DNA of 55,675 nt from Elusimicrobiota bacterium. Lineage in GTDB: Bacteria; Elusimicrobiota; Elusimicrobia; UBA1565; UBA9628. The stretch is from the NCBI GenBank assembly GCA_016191335.1, contig JACPOW010000051.1, forward strand, positions 76,162-131,836, read 5' to 3'. This document shows, piece by piece, positions 42,428 to 51,195 of this stretch (position 1 is its first letter; every line of letters begins with the position of its first letter). The notes below the pieces were generated by a model. It saw only the letters and a program-made list of their open reading frames with translations, searched no databases and was not told where the DNA came from. Position numbers and translations under genes: made by a program.

Positions 42428-43938
42428 TGGCCGCCCGGCGCGTCCGCCTGGGCGCCGAGGCGCGCGCGACGCTGGCGAAGGTCTTCGCCGTCGCCAGGCA
42501 GCCGGTGTGGCTGGTCGGCGGCTCGATCCGCGACGCGGCCCTCGGACGGCCCTTCGGGGACCTCGACCTGGCCTGCGCCGACGCGCGCGCCCTGGCGGCC
42601 CAGCTCGCGCGCGCGTTCAAGGGGACGCTCGTCACCCTCGACGAGACGAACGCCGTCTACCGCCTCGTCCTGATGCCCTCGCGCGGGAAGGCCCTCAAGC
42701 AGATCGACATCGCCGGCCTCCAGGGAAAGACGATCCTGGAGGACCTCGCCCGGCGCGACTTCACCGTCAACGCCGCCGCCCTCGAGCTGACGAAGGAGCT
42801 GCCGCCGTCGCTGCCCGAGTCGGCGTTCCTCGACCCGCGGGGCGGGCTCGAGGACCTCGCCGCGGGCGTCGTCCGCGCCGACATCGAGCAGAACCTCAGC
42901 GACGACCCTCTGCGCCTGCTGCGCGCCTTCCGCCTGGCCGCCCAGCTCGGCCTGACGATCGAAGCGAAGACCCTGAAGGCGATCAAACGCCGCTGCCGCC
43001 TCATCCAGGTGCCGGCCGCCGAGCGCGTCACCGCGGAGCTGCTCATGCTCCTCGCCGTCCCCGGCGCCTCGTCCTGGCTCGCCCTGATGGACGAGCACGC
43101 CCTGCTCACGGCCATCTTCCCGGAGCTCGAGCCCGCGCGCCGCTGCGCCGAGGATTACTACGGCCCCGGCGGGGTGCTCAAGCACACGCTCGAGGTCTGC
43201 GCCCGCGTGGATTTCCTGCTCACGAACCTGCGCACGGTCTACCGGCCGCTCGCGGGGGACCTGGAGGCGCACATCGCCCAGCGCGGCGGCCCGCCGTTCC
43301 GGGCGCTCCTTCTCCTGGCCGCGCTGCTCCACGACGTCGCCAAGCCCGAGACCGCGAAGAAGGTCGACGGCCGCCTGCGCTTCTTCGAGCACGACACCAA
43401 GGGCGCGGTCCTCACCGAGAAGATCCTCCGCCGCCTGCGCCTCTCGCGGGACCAGATCGGGACCGCATGCGCCATCGTGCGCCAGCACCTGCGCCCCGGC
43501 CATCTGGCCGCCGGCGGGCCGCTGACCGAGCGCGCGGCGTACCGCTTCTTCCGCGACCTCGGCCCCGACGCCCCCGGCCTGCTCATCGTCTGCTGGGGGG
43601 ACCACGCGAGCTACCTGCCCGAGGCGCGCCTCAAGCGCCTCCTGAAGACGGCCGCCGCCGACGTCAAGCGCGCGGACCTCTCGACCTTCAAGCCCGAGGA
43701 CGCGCGCAAGACCGTCCACCATCTCCAGCTCGTCTCGACCCTCCTGCGCCGGTGGCGGGACCTGTCGCGCGCGCCGGCCCCCGAACGACTGCTCGACGGA
43801 CGCGACGTCATGAAGGCCTTGAAGATTCCGCCCGGGCCCCGGATCGGGGAGCTCCTCGAGCGCGTCCGCGAGGCGCAGGCCGAGGGGGAAATCAAAAGCC
43901 GCGACGAGGCCCTCGCCCTGATCTCACGCCTGAAATGA
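42427..43938 (+). CDS. cca: CCA tRNA nucleotidyltransferase / poly(A)-polymerase family with HD domain
   Basis: The 503-residue protein has the nucleotidyltransferase head VWLVGGSIRDAALGRPFGDL (GG-x13-DxD), the A/NTP-binding region LEDLARRDFTVNAAALEL, the RLLRAFRLAAQLG RNA-binding motif, and an HD hydrolase-like domain (HTLEVCARVDFLL, ALLHDVAKP, about 265-400). It adds or repairs the 3' CCA of tRNAs. The start ATG shares one base with the TGA of the preceding gene. Confidence 0.9.
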   Translation: MAARRVRLGAEARATLAKVFAVARQPVWLVGGSIRDAALGRPFGDLDLACADARALAAQLARAFKGTLVTLDETNAVYRLVLMPSRGKALKQIDIAGLQGKTILEDLARRDFTVNAAALELTKELPPSLPESAFLDPRGGLEDLAAGVVRADIEQNLSDDPLRLLRAFRLAAQLGLTIEAKTLKAIKRRCRLIQVPAAERVTAELLMLLAVPGASSWLALMDEHALLTAIFPELEPARRCAEDYYGPGGVLKHTLEVCARVDFLLTNLRTVYRPLAGDLEAHIAQRGGPPFRALLLLAALLHDVAKPETAKKVDGRLRFFEHDTKGAVLTEKILRRLRLSRDQIGTACAIVRQHLRPGHLAAGGPLTERAAYRFFRDLGPDAPGLLIVCWGDHASYLPEARLKRLLKTAAADVKRADLSTFKPEDARKTVHHLQLVSTLLRRWRDLSRAPAPERLLDGRDVMKALKIPPGPRIGELLERVREAQAEGEIKSRDEALALISRLK

Positions 43939-43974
43939 TTGCGTAACAGCCGGAAGCTAGCCTCTCCTAATAGG

Positions 43975-46900
43975 ATGGCGCCCACCTCGCGAAACGCTCG
44001 TGGTCCTCTCATCGCAGCCGCATTCGCGGCCGCGGCCCTCTTTGCCCCGGCGCCGTCCTCCGCCGTCCAGCCGACCTTGACGCCGAAGGTCCTCCAGTGC
44101 GACGGCAGCTTCGCGGCGGGCACGATCACCAGCCACCCGGCCCCGACGGTCCTCGTCGAGGCCCAGAGCGTCAACCCCGGCCTCAAGGTCGGCCAGCGCC
44201 GCCTCAGCGTCCTGCCCACGAGCACCCTCGGCCTGTGGCGCTTCGACGGGAATTTCACGGTCACCGTCTCGAGCTGCTACACCGGCGGCTGCAACAGCGG
44301 CTTCGACTCGTGCCGCACCTGGACCTATCAGTACGTCGACGCGAACGGCTCGGCCTCGCTCCGGACGGGGCAATGCACCTACCGGGACACGACCACGGCC
44401 GGCTGCAGCGAATCGATGACGCTGTACGGCCTCGGCAGCAACCAGGTGCCGGTGGACATCGGCGGAGCCGCCTGCCCGGCGAGCACGACGACCTTGCCCT
44501 CCGCCAGCGGCAGCGTCGCCATCACGCCGGCCGGCCCGCTGCCGGGCCTGGCCACCAGCGGCCTGTCCGCCCAGGCCCTCCAGCTCAACGGCTCCACCCT
44601 CTACGCCTCGACGACGAACACAGCCAACTGGGACCTCCCGGCGAGCTACACCCTCGCGGCGTGGGTCAAGCCGTCCGCCTTCAACGGCCGCTTCGTCTCG
44701 CAGCAGGGCGCCACCGGCTACTGGGGGATCGGCATCGGCGCGACCGGCGGCCTGCGCCACTTCGATTCGCGCGACGCGACCACCGGCGCCGACCTGGAGC
44801 GAGGCAGCGGCCTGACCGCGGCCGGCACGCTCGCCGGCTGGCACCTCGTCCACCTGGTCCGGCGCAACGGCATCGACCGCCGCTTCTACATCGACGGGCG
44901 CCTCGTCGGCACCGCGGTCGCGGCGAGCACGAACTCCTTCTCGTCGCATCCCAACAACGCCACCCTCGAGATCGGCCGGTACAACAACGGCGGCGCGGGG
45001 CTCGAGTTCTTGAACGGCTCCATCGACGACGTCCGCCTCGTGAACACGACCCTGACCGACGACGACATCATGCTGGAGTGGACGACGCAGTTCCACAAGT
45101 ATTCGTCGGACGCCGGCGTCACCTTCAGCACCGCCGGCGGGACCTACGCCGGCTCCCCGGTCAACGGCACCACCGCGGTCGTCACCTACTCGACGGCCGG
45201 CGCGGTGCCGGTGGAGCCCTGGACGGCGAACGGCCGCTGGCAGTTCCTGGGGCAGTCCATCGACGGCGAGACCGCCTACAGCACCTCCTACGGCGTCACG
45301 ATCGACAACCTCCCGCCGATCGCGCCGACCCTGAACGCCGTCGCCACCTCGCCCAACGACATCACCTGGAGCTGGGGGACCCCGCCGCGCGTCTGCCTGC
45401 CTCCGGGCTCGACCTCCGTCACCTATCAGCTCGTCGACGCGCCCGCCGGCGCCACTTTGATCCCGCCGGGCAGCATGCTGTATCCCACCTCGAACGTCGG
45501 AGAGAACATCGCCGGCGGCTCGAACCAGCTGGTCGGGCGCAAGCTCCGCGTCACCGACGTCTGGGGTTCGGGCCTCAGCGTCGCGACCTCGATCTACACC
45601 TTGGCGAACCCGCCGCTGGCCGCCAGCGTCGTGCCGAGCGCCATCTCGACCGGAAGCGCGCTCATCAGCTGGAACCAGAACGGGAACCCGTCCTACACGC
45701 GCTATCTCGTCGCCATCTCCCAGGACCCGACGTTCGCGACCGGGGTCTCCACGCCCGCGACCGTCGCCAGCAACCTCACCGGCAGCTCGATCACGATCCC
45801 GATCCTCGCCATCGGCACGACCTATTACGTGCGCGTGCAGTCCGTCAGCGGCCGCTCCAGCGACGGCTTCGGCGGGACCGGCTCCGTGTTCGTCAGCACC
45901 TCCTTCACGACCCTGCCCGGCGCGCCCAACCTCGGCGGGACCCCGAACGGCGTGGCCAACCAGATCACCTGGAACTGGACCGCCGTGCCGGGCGCGCAGT
46001 ACTACAAGCTCTTCGACGTCGCCGGGTCGACCCTGTACACCGGCGGCAACCTGACCTTCACCCAGACGGGCCTCGGGACCAACGCCCAATACACCTCCCG
46101 CGTCGAGGCCGTCTCGGCCAACGGCGGGGGGCAGCGCGCCACCGCCACCGCCTTCACCTTGGCCAACAACCCGACGGCCCCGACCGTCAACGCCGCCTAC
46201 GCGAGCAGCATCACCTACTCGTGGAACGGCGGGATCAACCCTCCCTATACGTTCTACGAGCTCGGGGTCACCACCGACGCGACCTACGGCATCATCGTCA
46301 CGACCCTGACCGTCAACGCGACCACCGCGACCGCGACCGGCCTCTTCCCCGGCACCACCTACTACGCCCGCGTGCGCTCCGTCAACGGCAGCCAGGTCTA
46401 CGGGACCGCCTTCGCCGTCTTCGCCGCCACGCGCACCATCCCCGATCCCGCGGTCACCTCGGTCCTGGCCCCGCCCTCGGCCTACGTCCCGCCCGGCGGC
46501 TCGGTCGGGCAGTGGCACTTCGACGAGAGCACGGGGACCTCCGCCGCGGACACCTCGGGCTTCAGCAACCCCGCCCTCCTCACGTGCGTGACGGCGCTCT
46601 GCACCTCCACGCCCACCTTCATCACGGGGCCCGCGGGGCTCGGCACGGCCGCGTCCTTCTCCGGCCTCGCGGGGAGCCTGGCGCGCGTCCCCGACGCGGC
46701 GCAGTACGCCTTCACCGGCAGCATGACCGTCTCCGCGTGGGTGAACCCCTCGAGCCTGTTCCAGCCGAACGGCGCCGGCATCGTCGTCCGCGGGAGCGCC
46801 ACGGTGGAGAACTTCGCCCTCGACGTCTCCAGCGGCCTTTACCGCTTCATCCCCAAGCTCGGCTTCATGGCCGTCTCGACGAAGACCGTCGCGGTCGGCA

Positions 46901-47910
46901 CCTGGATCCACCTCATCGGCTCCTACGACGCCTCGGTCGGCAGCGCCACTTTGTACGTCAACGGCCGCCCCGCGTCGACCGTCCTGGCCGTCCCGGTGCG
47001 CACCGCGGCGAACCACGACATCACGATCGGCAACCGCCAGTCGGGCGTCACCGCCTACGACCGGGGCTTCCTCGGAGGCATCGACGCCGTGCGCGTCCAG
47101 AGCCGGGCCCTGAACGCGGCCCAGGCCCTCGCCGAGTTCGAAGGGAGCTATGTCTCGACCGTGACGCCGCCCTCCCCGAACGACGGGATCCTGATCGGCC
47201 TCGCCCCCAACGCGTTCGGCGCGCCCGCCACGATCTCGGTCTCCGTGGACCCGCTCACGCATCCGATCACGGTCACGGCCGCCGTCCTCAACGAGGGCCT
47301 CACCGTGATCCCGACCGGCTTCACCCTCGTCCCGAACAGCATCATCGAGATCGTCCCGATCGTCTCCGGGACGCCGTTCACGCAGACGCTGGGCTCGTCG
47401 GCGAGCGTCTCGATGCCCTACGCCGACGCGAACGGGGACAACATCATCGACGGGTCCAACCCGCCGCTCGCGGCCTCCGCGATCAAGGTCTACACCCTGA
47501 ACACCACGGTCAACCGCTGGGAGCTGCTGCCGACCTACGTCGACCCGGCCACGCGCCGCGTCACCTTCTTCACGCCGCACTTCTCCGTGTTCGCGATGTT
47601 CGCTCCGATGACCATCGGGACCTCGCTGGCGCAGGTGCGCGTGTACCCGGTCCCCTGGAAGCCGGGCTCGAACGGCCGCTTCGACGCCGCCGGCGTCACC
47701 TTCGACCGCCTGCCCGCGGCCGGCGTCGTCCGTATCCTGAGCCTCGCCGGCGAGCGCGTCCGGGAATTCGCCTTCGACGGCTCCTCGTCCGGTTCGGTCG
47801 TCTGGAACGGCGTCACCGACGGCGGCCAACGCGCCGCCAGCGGCGTATACTTCGCCCGGATCACCGGCGGCGGCGGCGAGTCGATCGTCAAGTTCGCGAT
47901 AGAAAGATGA
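43975..47910 (+). CDS. Giant exported protein with LamG, Fn3-like and FlgD-like domains
   Basis: The 1311-residue protein has a signal peptide (about 1-30, PLIAAAFAAAALFAPAPSSA). A LamG/concanavalin-like domain (about 200-367, WVKPSAFNGRFVSQQG, WHLVHLVRRNGI, IDDVRLVN) is followed by about three Fn3-like repeats (about 540-820, each ending TTYYVRVQSVSG or TTYYARVRSVNG). A second LamG domain (about 843-1058, VGQWHFDESTG, TLYVNGRPAS, IDAVRVQSRALN) and a C-terminal FlgD-like Ig module (about 1220-1311, VYPVPWKPGSNG, VRILSLAGERVREFAF, VVWNGVTDGGQRAASGVYFA) come last. Such a C-terminal module is typical of surface-export cargo in PorV-containing lineages. It is coupled to a PorV-like gene. TTG at 43939 is an alternative start. 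Confidence 0.85.
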   Translation: MAPTSRNARGPLIAAAFAAAALFAPAPSSAVQPTLTPKVLQCDGSFAAGTITSHPAPTVLVEAQSVNPGLKVGQRRLSVLPTSTLGLWRFDGNFTVTVSSCYTGGCNSGFDSCRTWTYQYVDANGSASLRTGQCTYRDTTTAGCSESMTLYGLGSNQVPVDIGGAACPASTTTLPSASGSVAITPAGPLPGLATSGLSAQALQLNGSTLYASTTNTANWDLPASYTLAAWVKPSAFNGRFVSQQGATGYWGIGIGATGGLRHFDSRDATTGADLERGSGLTAAGTLAGWHLVHLVRRNGIDRRFYIDGRLVGTAVAASTNSFSSHPNNATLEIGRYNNGGAGLEFLNGSIDDVRLVNTTLTDDDIMLEWTTQFHKYSSDAGVTFSTAGGTYAGSPVNGTTAVVTYSTAGAVPVEPWTANGRWQFLGQSIDGETAYSTSYGVTIDNLPPIAPTLNAVATSPNDITWSWGTPPRVCLPPGSTSVTYQLVDAPAGATLIPPGSMLYPTSNVGENIAGGSNQLVGRKLRVTDVWGSGLSVATSIYTLANPPLAASVVPSAISTGSALISWNQNGNPSYTRYLVAISQDPTFATGVSTPATVASNLTGSSITIPILAIGTTYYVRVQSVSGRSSDGFGGTGSVFVSTSFTTLPGAPNLGGTPNGVANQITWNWTAVPGAQYYKLFDVAGSTLYTGGNLTFTQTGLGTNAQYTSRVEAVSANGGGQRATATAFTLANNPTAPTVNAAYASSITYSWNGGINPPYTFYELGVTTDATYGIIVTTLTVNATTATATGLFPGTTYYARVRSVNGSQVYGTAFAVFAATRTIPDPAVTSVLAPPSAYVPPGGSVGQWHFDESTGTSAADTSGFSNPALLTCVTALCTSTPTFITGPAGLGTAASFSGLAGSLARVPDAAQYAFTGSMTVSAWVNPSSLFQPNGAGIVVRGSATVENFALDVSSGLYRFIPKLGFMAVSTKTVAVGTWIHLIGSYDASVGSATLYVNGRPASTVLAVPVRTAANHDITIGNRQSGVTAYDRGFLGGIDAVRVQSRALNAAQALAEFEGSYVSTVTPPSPNDGILIGLAPNAFGAPATISVSVDPLTHPITVTAAVLNEGLTVIPTGFTLVPNSIIEIVPIVSGTPFTQTLGSSASVSMPYADANGDNIIDGSNPPLAASAIKVYTLNTTVNRWELLPTYVDPATRRVTFFTPHFSVFAMFAPMTIGTSLAQVRVYPVPWKPGSNGRFDAAGVTFDRLPAAGVVRILSLAGERVREFAFDGSSSGSVVWNGVTDGGQRAASGVYFARITGGGGESIVKFAIER

Positions 47911-48893
47911 AGCTCCTCCCGCTCGCCGCCCTGCTCGTCCTCGCGGCCTTCCCGGCCGGGGCCGGGGGCTTCGGGTCGAGCCAGGGGGGGACCAGCGGGG
48001 CGTCGTTCCTCAAGCTCGGGGCGGACGCCCGCGCCGCGGGCATGGGCGGCGCCGTGCGCGCCGCCGTCGACGACGCGACGGCGATCTACTGGAACCCCGC
48101 CGGCCTCGCCGGCCTCCGCTACCGCCACGCGACGATGACCCACGGCGCCTCTTATCAAAGCACCTTCCAGGACTTCATCGCCTACGCCCAGCCGGTGGAA
48201 TCGCCGTTCGGGCGCCAGACGGGGCGCGAGCGCGACCTGCGGCCCGACCAGCTGGGCACGCTCGGCATCGCCGTCCTCTACCAGAACTCGGGAAGCATCA
48301 ACGAGGTCGACAACACCGCTCAGGCGACCGGCGAGCGCTTCACGCCGCAGGACCTCGCGGTCTTCCTCGCGTGGGGCGCCACGGTCTCGCGCGGCCTCGA
48401 CGTCGGCATCGGCCTCAAGTACGTCACCTCGCAGATCAAGGGCACCGCCTCGACCGGCGCCGTGGACCTGGGCGCGCGCTGGCGCACCTGGCTGCCGGGG
48501 GAGTTCCCGTACGCCCTCTCCCTCAGCGCGCAGAACCTCGGCGGGCAGCTCAAGTTCCGCGAGGCCGGCGACCCTCTGCCCATGCTCGTCACCGTCGGCC
48601 AGGCCCTCCGCGTCGTCAAAGGCCTCGTCGTCACCCTCGACCTCAACGCCCCGCGGGACCGCGCGATGTACCCGAGCTTCGGCCTCGAGTGGCGCGTCCC
48701 GATGAAGCAGGGACTCTCCGCCGCCCTCCGGGGAGGATACGACGGCCGCCTCAAAGGCGACGACTCCGGCGGCCTGACCGGCATCACCTTCGGCGGCGGC
48801 CTCGGCATCCAGCGCTTCGGCTTCGACTACGGCTGGTCCCCCGCCGGCGGCCTCGGCTCCACCCACAAGCTGTCCCTCTCCTACCGCTTCTAA
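47907..48893 (+). CDS. PorV/PorQ-like outer-membrane beta-barrel protein
   Basis: The 328-residue protein has a signal peptide (MKLLPLAALLVLAAFPAGA). The conserved N-terminal pattern is GTSGASFLKLGADARAAGMG followed by DATAIYWNPAGLA. Many amphipathic beta strands and a terminal Phe (HKLSLSYRF) fit an outer-membrane barrel of the UPF0164/PorV group. The start overlaps the stop of the giant LamG protein (ATGA), so cargo and barrel are produced together. The paralogue at 18911 has the same N-terminal motif. Confidence 0.88.
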   Translation: MKLLPLAALLVLAAFPAGAGGFGSSQGGTSGASFLKLGADARAAGMGGAVRAAVDDATAIYWNPAGLAGLRYRHATMTHGASYQSTFQDFIAYAQPVESPFGRQTGRERDLRPDQLGTLGIAVLYQNSGSINEVDNTAQATGERFTPQDLAVFLAWGATVSRGLDVGIGLKYVTSQIKGTASTGAVDLGARWRTWLPGEFPYALSLSAQNLGGQLKFREAGDPLPMLVTVGQALRVVKGLVVTLDLNAPRDRAMYPSFGLEWRVPMKQGLSAALRGGYDGRLKGDDSGGLTGITFGGGLGIQRFGFDYGWSPAGGLGSTHKLSLSYRF

Positions 48894-48911
48894 CCGGCGC
48901 CCGGTGCGTCC

Positions 48912-48979
48912 GGGGTCATGCACGCAAATTCATAGAATTCTTTTGGCCTGGAATTCGACGAATTTGCGTGCCTGACCCC
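48912..48979. repeat. Long inverted repeat, palindromic element 3
   Basis: Arms at 48912-48940 and 48951-48979 (29 bp, three mismatches) flank a 10-base loop. The outer end reads GGGGTCAGGC on the better-preserved arm. It lies between the PorV-like gene and the aquaporin promoter and has no U-tract. The geometry and end motif match the hairpins at 23203 and 25620. Confidence 0.8.
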
Positions 48980-48994
48980 AATAACGGGGAGATT

Positions 48995-49000
48995 TAGTAT
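48995..49000 (+). promoter_or_regulatory. -10 TAGTAT before the aquaporin gene
   Basis: TAGTAT ends 9 bp before the ATG at 49010 with no Shine-Dalgarno sequence. It lies just after palindromic element 3. Confidence 0.4.
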
Positions 49001-49009
49001 CCTCGCCCC

Positions 49010-49693
49010 ATGGGTGGATTGAGGGCGTTCGCCGCCGAGTTGGCCGGGACCTTCGCGCTGACGCTCGCGGGGGCCGGCGCGCTCTGCCTCGATTACGCGA
49101 CGGGGGGGAGGATCGGCCCCGTGGGGATCGCGCTCGCCTACGCCGCCGGCGCCATGACCGTCACGCACGCGTTCCCGTCGGCCGTCGGCCGCTTCAATCC
49201 CGCGTTGGTGATCGCCGAGCTGGCGGTGCGCCGCGCCGACATCCTGCGCGGGGTCTTCGCCCTCGGCGCCCAGCTTCTGGGAGCGATGTGCGCCGGCCTC
49301 TTCCTGCGGGCCGTCCTCTCCGGCGGCCGCCCCGAGCTCCTGACCGGGCCCGCCTACCTCGGCTCCTGCCTCCCCGTCGGCATCGGGTACCGCGCCGCCA
49401 CCCTCGTCGAGGCCGTCGCCGTCTTCTTCCTCGCCCTGGCCGCCTTCGCCTCCGACCAGCGCCGCGCGCGGCGCCTGGGACCGCTGTACATCGGCGCCGC
49501 GACCTTGTTCGGCTCACTCGTCGCCGGCCCGCTCACCGGGGGCGCCCTGAACCCCGCGCGGGCCTTCGGCCCCGCGCTGGCCGCCGGCTCCTGGTCCATG
49601 CACTACGTGTACTGGGTCGGCCCGCTCGCCGGAGCCGTCGTCGCCGCCCTGGCCGCCCCATTCTTGATCCACACTGAGGAGAACCGCCCATGA
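49010..49693 (+). CDS. MIP-family aquaporin / glycerol channel
   Basis: The 227-residue channel has six helices and two half-helices. The first NPA box is in VGRFNPALVIAELAV and the second in GGALNPARAFGPALAAG. The missing extra loop residues after the second NPA favour a water-selective channel, but selectivity is not certain. Its stop overlaps the aminopeptidase start (ATGA). Confidence 0.92.
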   Translation: MGGLRAFAAELAGTFALTLAGAGALCLDYATGGRIGPVGIALAYAAGAMTVTHAFPSAVGRFNPALVIAELAVRRADILRGVFALGAQLLGAMCAGLFLRAVLSGGRPELLTGPAYLGSCLPVGIGYRAATLVEAVAVFFLALAAFASDQRRARRLGPLYIGAATLFGSLVAGPLTGGALNPARAFGPALAAGSWSMHYVYWVGPLAGAVVAALAAPFLIHTEENRP

Positions 49694-51144
49694 ACGTCTC
49701 GCCCCTTCCGCTCAAAGCCCTGGAATCCGACCACCGCGACCTGGCCGTCTTCGTCTACGAGGACGCCGGCCTGGCCGGCGCCAAGGTCCTGACCAACGCC
49801 GCCAAGGTGGCGATCAACGCCAAGCTCCACGAGGAGGGCTTCAAGGCCGGTGCCAAGGAAGTGTGCCGGATCGACCTCGACATCCTGGGCAAGCACCGCC
49901 GCGTGTTCGCCGTCGGCCTCGGCAAGAAGAAGGGCTCGAACTCCGAGACCTTCCGCCGCGCGGCCGGCAGCCTGCTCGGCGCCGTCCGCTCCAAGCGCGA
50001 GAAGGTCGCGGTGCTCTGCTCCGAGCAGCCCCAGGCGATCGCCGAGGGCCTGCTGCTGGCCGCCTACAAGTTCGAGGAGTACAAGAAGGGCGACGCCGAC
50101 AAGCTGCTCTCCGCCGCCATCATCATCCAGGACTCCGGCTCGCGCGTCGCGCTCGAGAAGGCCTGCGCCAAGGCGGCGACCTACGCCTCCGCCGTCTCCT
50201 TCGCGCGGGACCTCGTCAACCGCGGCCCGTCCGACAAGACGCCGCAGAGCATCGCCGACCTCGCCGGAACCCTCGAGGGCGCGGGCGTCAGCGTCACCGT
50301 CCTCGACAAGGTCGCCTGCGCGGACATGGGCATGGGCTCCTTCCTCGGCGTGGCGCGCGGCTCCGCCCAGCCGCCCTTCATGGTGCACCTGGTCTACAAG
50401 CCCAAGGCCGCGACGAAGAAGCGCGTCGCCATCGTCGGCAAGGGCGTCATGTTCGACTCGGGCGGGCTCTCGCTGAAGCCCGCGCAGTCCATGGAGGACA
50501 TGAAGTGCGACATGGCCGGCGCCGCCTCCGTGCTGGCCGTCTTCAAGGTCATCGCGGAGCTCAAGCCGAAGGTCGAGGTCCACGGCATCATCGGCTCGAC
50601 CTACAACATGCCCGGGCCCGACGCCTATAAGCCCGGCGACGTGCTCAAGGCCATGAACGGCAAGACGATCGAGGTCTGGAACACCGACGCCGAGGGCCGC
50701 CTGGTCCTCGCCGACGCTCTGTGCCTCGCGGCCAAGCAGGAGCCGCAGGCCATCGTCGACCTCGCGACGCTCACCGGCGCCGTCGTCATCGCTCTCGGCT
50801 CCAAGGTCGCGGGCATCATGGGCAACGACCCGAAGCTCATCGGCCAGTTGAAGGCCGCCGGAAAGCGCGCGGACGAGGCGTTCTGCGAGCTCCCGCTGGT
50901 CGAAGACTATAAAGAGAACATCAAGGGCAACATCGCCGAGCTCCTCAACATCTCCAAGGCCCGCGGCGAGGCCGGCTCCATCATCGGCGGCCTGTTCCTC
51001 CAGGAGTTCGTGGACGGCAAGCCGTGGGCCCACCTCGACATCGCCGGCACCGCGTTCACGGCCGGCGAATCGGCGACCTACGCGCCGAAGGGCGCCACCG
51101 GCTCGCCGGTGCGCACCCTGCTCGAGTGGCTGGGGGCGCTGTGA
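49690..51144 (+). CDS. pepA: Leucyl aminopeptidase (M17)
   Basis: The 484-residue di-zinc exopeptidase has an N-terminal macro-like domain (1-160) and the catalytic domain with VGKGVMFDSGGLSLKPAQSM, DMAGAASVL and the M17 signature NTDAEGRLVLADAL, where Asp and Glu bind metal. It removes N-terminal residues from peptides in the cytoplasm, fitting the peptide-uptake genes nearby. GAGGAG upstream of the ATG is a good ribosome-binding site; the start also overlaps the aquaporin stop. Confidence 0.95.
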   Translation: MNVSPLPLKALESDHRDLAVFVYEDAGLAGAKVLTNAAKVAINAKLHEEGFKAGAKEVCRIDLDILGKHRRVFAVGLGKKKGSNSETFRRAAGSLLGAVRSKREKVAVLCSEQPQAIAEGLLLAAYKFEEYKKGDADKLLSAAIIIQDSGSRVALEKACAKAATYASAVSFARDLVNRGPSDKTPQSIADLAGTLEGAGVSVTVLDKVACADMGMGSFLGVARGSAQPPFMVHLVYKPKAATKKRVAIVGKGVMFDSGGLSLKPAQSMEDMKCDMAGAASVLAVFKVIAELKPKVEVHGIIGSTYNMPGPDAYKPGDVLKAMNGKTIEVWNTDAEGRLVLADALCLAAKQEPQAIVDLATLTGAVVIALGSKVAGIMGNDPKLIGQLKAAGKRADEAFCELPLVEDYKENIKGNIAELLNISKARGEAGSIIGGLFLQEFVDGKPWAHLDIAGTAFTAGESATYAPKGATGSPVRTLLEWLGAL

Positions 51145-51162
51145 CCGAGCATAGCGCAGGAA

Positions 51163-51195
51163 ATGGTCGCGTCGATCGATCGGGGAGGCGACCAT
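51163..51195 (+). promoter_or_regulatory. Hairpin enclosing the folE ribosome-binding site
   Basis: ATGGTCGC (51163-51170) and GCGACCAT (51188-51195) can pair, placing the Shine-Dalgarno GGGGAGG in or next to the loop and part of the folE ATG (51194) in the stem. This may limit folE translation. Confidence 0.4.

Noticed and set aside
43957-47829. Long minus-strand open frame opposite the giant LamG protein
   Set aside because: The composition is Arg/Gly/Asp-rich with no motifs; it is the mirror of a real gene with signal peptide and domains.
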